DNA from: Hofstenia miamia
Lineage: Eukaryota; Xenacoelomorpha; Acoela; Hofsteniidae
Assembly (NCBI GenBank): GCA_900660155.1
Contig: CABFPE010000251.1
Coordinates: forward strand, 63,654-127,653
Direction of reading: 5' to 3'
DNA length: 64,000 nt
How positions within the stretch are numbered: the first letter of the stretch is position 1; each line of letters opens with the position of its first letter. The position numbers and the translations under genes are program-made. The notes beneath the pieces were generated by a model. That model saw only the letters and a program-made list of their open reading frames with translations, ran no database searches and was not told where the DNA came from. This document shows, piece by piece, positions 59,249-64,000 of this stretch.

Positions 59249-60639
59249 TTTGCTTTTTATTTTTATTAAATTGTACTAACTATTTTAGCTCTGGTATGGA
59301 TTTTGTAATAATGAAACTGTAAGATCCAGTGATAATGTAGGAGAACTCCACTGTGCCTGGGGCAATAACTCACTCCTTGACAGATGTGAGCCTATATTGT
59401 GGTCACTTTAGGGCTACATATAGGGATAGGAAATAAAAAGAACTACTATCTATTGATTGAACATGCACAAACTAAAACACACCTCAAATATACTATGCCA
59501 TTGGCAAACACAAATATGTGGTAACTACATGTTTATTAATATATTATTTATCTATTTGTATTGAGTTAGAAATTACAACTTGAGACACACAATTACCACC
59601 TTGGATTTGTAAGGATGGATTCTAAAGGCTTGGCTTTGGCATGATGCCATGTGAATTGGTCACTACTTTAACCGTCTTGGAATTACTTTTCTTTTCTACA
59701 ATGAAATTGGCAAATTACAAATCTTCTATTATTTTGTTAGAGCATGGGATGCTCTCAGTGATGGTAATCTTCTGCAACCTTTGTACCACTTGAGCTGCTA
59801 GAAGCACCCCGCAATTCTACACTGGTATTCAGGATATGTAGGGTGATCATGCCATATCTTGCAATGGTAATGGTGATAGGATTAGTATAAATGATCACTT
59901 ACATGACTGTATTTATTCTATTTGTAGTTCTGCAGGATTGTCATCAGTATGTGAAAAAAAGGGTCTAATATCAAATAGTCTATCCCACCCTGGCAATATT
60001 TTCCTTCCTTCAAGGCTTGGAGGCCAACCTGCTGCCCTAGATGTCATTGTAACCTTATGCACCCTTCTTTGCAACCATCAACTTTACGTCATGCATCTTC
60101 AGAGGCAGGTTACAGTAAAAGCAATGCAGAAGAGAGGAAATATAAGACTCATGTAATTTCATGTGAAAAAGAAGGGATTCTGTTTGTCCCTCTAGCAGCT
60201 GAAGTCTTAGGAGGATGGTCAAGTACTGCCATTAAAACAACTTTACACATTTAAAAACTTGAACAATGTTGAAGTGACACTTATGCTAGTTTTTCTAACT
60301 TGCTTGTTCATCTTATGCAAAACTTGTCAATTACTCTTATAAAAGGCTCTTGCAACATGATGTTGTCAAGATCTGATTTTTACATTTTTGAAGAATAGCT
60401 GCTCCAAGATTTTGAGTCACCAATGACTTCAGTCAACACCCAAGAAGGTTTGTACTTGCGTAAAAAAACTCAAGGTACAAAGCACAATATACTGGCAACA
60501 TTAATCATGCCAAAAGCCAATGATTTTAGCTTAATGTCACTTCCACACCTCACTGTAGAAAATTATTTCTACAAAGGCTATACATCTATACATAATACTT
60601 CAATATGTAGGGAATTTTATCCTGTTAATTGTTTAAACC

Positions 60640-61940
60640 TGTGAATTTGTAAAAATGCCATTTTTATATTTTATATTGTAAAAAAAGCTATATCTATTTG
60701 ATATACATATTTATAAACAATAAAAAAAAATTACAAAATATATATTGTAATGATAATTATCTTATTTACTTTAATATATTATTTTAATATATATTTTTAT
60801 AAATAAGACATCAATCATACATATTTTTAATATAAGAAATGAAAGGCATTGTTTTTCAAATACATAGATTATGTAGAGCATGTTTCACAAACAAAACACA
60901 TTAATTCTCTGTTATTTATCTCAAACACCCAGTCAGAATTCATGCCAGTAGAAATAATGTTACCAGACATGACTTCTGACTTTGTGCTTGAACCTTAAAA
61001 TCATAGAAGAATCTAGTAATGAAGGTGATGCTCAAATGGTTTATGTTATCACAGCATTCATAATGTCACAGAGCATTTCATGATAATATTCCTTTAAACA
61101 TATCATGAAAAATTGAAGCATTTTTTGTTTGTAGAAGAAATTCATGATTGTGGATTGTGTCATGTTCATGAAGATATATCTTAATTTAGAAGATTGCAAT
61201 CAAAATCAAAAGCATTTTACAATAAAGGCATGGACATTAATAACAAGAACATCAATGGAAATTTTAATGAGACTCATTATTGAAAAGTCATTTTGTCACC
61301 ATACCAGAAAACATTTGAATAGTTTCATTGGAATATAACTAATCAATATCTAAAGATAAACAAACTTTTTCACTTTTAAAATGCTCAGTATAATCAGAAA
61401 TGTTTTTGATCTACACTAATTTTGTTGGTGCACTTCTTTGTTTCATCATAAGTTGCTTCAACTGAGCAAAAACCCTTTGCTTTCCTTTTCTATAACTTGA
61501 AGTTGCATTCACAAGGAATGTTTTGAACAGAAATGATCATTCACCAGATATGTTCAATGTAGTATATTTCTGTAACAATGTTTGAGTGATATTACATGTT
61601 GATGAATTGTGGCAATTGTTTCCAAAAACTGATTGAGAACAAAATTGATTTACCAAAATACTGATTGTTTTCAATACAAAATAGTAGTCAAAATAATTTT
61701 TAGCACTTTGTGTCCTTTACATTACTAAATTCCAACATTAAATTTACTAATTCATATTCACTCAAATTTTCATACAAATATTTTCAATTTTTATGTGCAC
61801 AACACATTTTTAATTGAATCTTTTTATTTTCATTTTATGTCATTTTTTTATCATTCATACAACACTTTGGAGTATTTAACTATTTTGTTTCAAAATATGT
61901 ATATTTTTGTTATCTTTATTTTTCAAATTGTTTTACATAA
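60640..61940. other. Unassigned AT-rich DNA
   Basis: Very AT-rich (many TATATTTTA strings around 60,660-60,840), no CpG, no recognised gene. Confidence 0.45.
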
Positions 61941-61956
61941 GCATAGAACCAGAAGC

Positions 61957-62122
61957 AAAACATTATTCATTGGCAAATATGTATATTATTTCTTTTCAGA
62001 ATCAGTACAGGACCCAAAAAATATTTTGGGTGTTAACNAAGCAAAACATTATTCATTGGCAAATATGTATATTATTTCTTATCAGAATCAGTACAGGACC
62101 CAAAAAATATTTTGGGTGTTAA
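61957..62122. repeat. 84-bp duplication across a single N
   Basis: The units flanking the N at 62,038 run from AGCAAAACATTATTCATTGG to ATTTTGGGTGTTAAC and differ by one base. The exact abutment on an N suggests two contig ends that overlap but were not merged. Confidence 0.9.
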
Positions 62123-63030
62123 CTTTAATAATAATATTAATTAATGAAAAATTAAAACCTAAATATAAATGTTGAACAAGTTTTCAATTCTTGAACAATT
62201 ATTGAATATCCAGTATTTTACTTAATAAAAATTGTGTAGACTGTAATTATATTTGCAAGTGTGTGAGATAAAGTTTGTTTCTTCAGAAATTATTATTCTC
62301 ACTTATGTAGTCAAACTAAGCAATTGAGAAATTATTAAAAGCAATTGTACTAGACATATTTATATTAAAATTCTGTATAGGTATTTACAGGAATGCAAAA
62401 TATATTGTTCCTAGAAAAACTAATTATAGAAATAACATTTAACAATTATATATTGTCAACATTTTGAAATACATTTATTTCTAATATCAAAAAATTTACA
62501 TGACATTTGTATCAATATATTTTGATTTGGGTGTGAAACATTATGTATGTTTTGGAAAATAATGACTTAAATTACTGGAATTATTGATAAGCACTAGTTA
62601 AGCACATATTTCTTTATGAGTGACTGTGATTGGCATTCAATAAAAGAACCTGTACCTAACCTGACACTATTGATTACCTTACTTGACCCAGCCAAATTAG
62701 CAGTTAAAGTTAAATTATTAAGTTTAGATGAAAACCAATTGCTATATTAAAAATAAAATTTATCTTTTTAACTTAGAGGATAATGTGTTAGAAAAGATAA
62801 AACTGATTAACTTCCAAATTACCAGTAAAAATTGACTGCATTTAAAAATAAAACTATTCACTAGTAAATGCGAACTAAGTCAAGTTAGTCAAGAATTACA
62901 TAATTCATACCAAAGCTATAAAAATTCTTAAATTTAATTATACATATATACAGTACTGTATTTTACACTAAAAATGGTATGTAGAAACAATATACTAACA
63001 CAATGTAGAAAAAATATGATAACACTGTGT
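62123..63030. other. Unassigned AT-rich DNA
   Basis: No gene or repeat recognised; one CpG (62,868). Confidence 0.4.
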
Positions 63031-63039
63031 AGAAAGTAA

Positions 63040-63420
63040 ATAATTAATTCAGACAAACTCACTAATATTTTGTATGTCTGCCATTATTAGCCAAACATGC
63101 AGCAATGTGATTTGACATTGACTTGACCCATTTCTACAATAATCATCAGTAATCTCTGTGCACCATACCACTTTGAGTGATGTGCATTGGCACTTCCTCA
63201 GACAGTTTTTGATGTGATGCCAGCTAGTTTCTATGATGTTGAGGTGTGGAGAGTTTCTCAGCCAGTTTCTCAAGCAGCTAAAAGTCTTGTGATGCAATCC
63301 ACTGTTTCACAACTTTGGCTGAATAAACATGGAAACTTTCTTCTGAATTATTTTGAGGTAGGCTTTGGCTGTGACAGTCTCATTTTGAAGAAAATGGTTG
63401 ATTGATGACATAACAATGAA
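63040..63420 (-). mobile_element. Tc1/mariner transposase C-terminal fragment
   Basis: On the minus strand, AKVVKQWIASQDF (about 63,325-63,285), then in another frame NSPHLNIIETSWHHIKNCLR (63,250-63,190), then in a third frame KSMSNHIAACLANNGRHTKY (63,125-63,065) and a stop. These are the Tc1 blocks for H-A-x-x-V-x-x-W, SPDLNPIE-x-x-W (the final catalytic D is replaced by H here) and SM-x-x-R...A-x-G-x-x-T-x-Y. The frame changes twice, so it is dead. Terminal repeats not found. Confidence 0.8.
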
Positions 63421-63859
63421 TGAGTCTTAGGGGTTGTCACTTTTAGTCTTCCAGACTGCTTGCAAGAGGAAAAATTTTGCAGTTGCTGATAGTGAGTAAC
63501 ACTTCTAGATATCATTCATTCTAACAGCTATAGAGTAATAATTGTACCTCTCCTCATATAAGATATGAATTTGAGCATGCTTTGCTGGTGAAATTTCACT
63601 TCCACAGATCATATTTCAAACTATAATGATAGTGCTTTTTCAGTGAAAATGTATTGTGTATAAATCTAAAGTTGTGTTAATTTGATTGGCTAAATGAATC
63701 TGTTGTAAATTATAAGAAGATGTTATTTGAGTAAATGGAAAATTAATGACAATCAATTTAGTTGTGGTCAAAACTGTAGACAAAAATTTGTGATATAACA
63801 TCATACTAGGCTGTGATTTTCTCAAAGAAAATTGATTACAATAATAATATTATTTCAAT

Positions 63860-64000
63860 CAAGGAATCTGAAGCCATTAGCAAAGAACTCCTGGCTATTG
63901 ACAAAGCTGAGCTCAGACTCTTGATTGATGTGGGTATCAAGATTTTCCACTGGAAGCTGCCAATCCTACTGCCCAAGGTGATATCATGATTGCTGGGCAT
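63860..64000 (+). other. Coding-like end of window, unidentified
   Basis: Base composition becomes suddenly GC-richer, and the plus strand reads SKELLAIDKAELRLLIDVGI followed by KIFHWKLPILLPKVIS, stop. Not recognised. The texture recalls the coding sequence at 57,302-58,938, and it may be part of another element continuing beyond the window. Confidence 0.3.

Larger units (their letters stand above)
55700..60395 (+). mobile_element. LINE with RLE-type C-terminus, split by an LTR-type insert
   Basis: Left part: VLKALTVFP, RSSGIRPITVG, HQLGVGIKGGAEAIIHG (56,010-56,380); then ILQIDFENTSNSLRRDFML (first catalytic D), SASVVQQGDPLEPLLFAIGI, WFLDDGTFGG (DD motif, 56,700) and RPDKCELWY; then DAHCA, SPEVESTLHEFDSAQCDSFE, AYTGSLFASAK to about 57,245. 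Right part: MGDHA-like GDHAISCNGNGDRISINDH (59,850), SHPGNIFLPSRLGGQPAALD (59,985), CEKEGILFVPLAAEVLGGWS (60,165), NLSITLIKGSCNMMLSR (60,320-60,370). The GDHA...C...H cluster plus P-x-x-x-FLP...A-x-DV is a zinc and restriction-like endonuclease end, as in RLE LINEs; I cannot place the clade. Left and right halves are parted by 57,260-59,248. Stops interrupt both. Confidence 0.82.

Noticed and set aside
1-64000. CRISPR arrays, operons or other prokaryotic systems
   Set aside because: Introns, animal transposons and microsatellites show a eukaryotic genome; no spaced direct-repeat array is present.

Overview
The window is AT-rich, intron-containing eukaryotic DNA, almost certainly from an invertebrate animal. 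Evidence: a split ribosomal protein gene (eS10), an F-box exon, many TA/AAT microsatellites, and a metazoan mix of transposons (several LINE lineages, Penelope-like, hAT, pogo, Tc1/mariner, foldback/MITE elements). I cannot name the species. The eS10-like protein is unusually divergent, which would suit a fast-evolving lineage or a diverged paralogue (inference). Most of the sequence is transposon debris and unassigned AT-rich DNA. Host genes are sparse.

Layout. 0-5.2 kb: tail of a Ty3/gypsy integrase fossil, two internally deleted LINEs on the minus strand (one with a tRNA-like head), and a dispersed repeat. 5.2-13.4 kb: mostly unassigned, with one clean non-autonomous hAT element (6958-8008, perfect 8-bp target duplication) and a second copy of the dispersed repeat. 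13.5-16.7 kb: Penelope-like and LINE remnants. 16.7-18.5 kb: homopolymer-inflated sequence leading into a 657-base gap. 18.8-22 kb: MITE, LINE tail, a 0.92-kb foldback palindrome, and an F-box protein exon (minus). 23.9-27.5 kb: LINE, an orphan transposon-type gene (minus), a 225-bp foldback MITE. 28-31.4 kb: unassigned. 31.4-37.1 kb: broken hAT transposon and a pogo-like element lacking its catalytic core. 38.9-41.1 kb: possible two-exon host gene (minus). 41.8-43.6 kb: truncated second copy of the hAT, itself hit by a 967-bp TAA-flanked MITE. 44-46 kb: recent 0.6-kb duplication carrying an exon-like ORF. 47-48.3 kb: eS10 gene (minus) with MITEs in its introns.

From about 49.7-50.04 kb to the end the sequence changes character: CpG almost disappears (I see two CpGs between 50,041 and 57,360). 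This 14-kb block is a pile of old elements: a hAT remnant, a CR1/L2-like LINE, another dispersed-repeat copy, and a LINE with a restriction-like endonuclease end, split by a younger LTR-type fossil. A Tc1/mariner fragment lies near the end.

There is no operon-like or cooperating gene system. I found no convincing new biological system. The observations most worth a second look are the CpG desert and its sharp edge, the long foldback with mirrored ORFs, the short divergent eS10 with telomere-motif MITEs in its introns, the unrecognised gag-like ORF, and the nested insertions that can be dated relative to each other.
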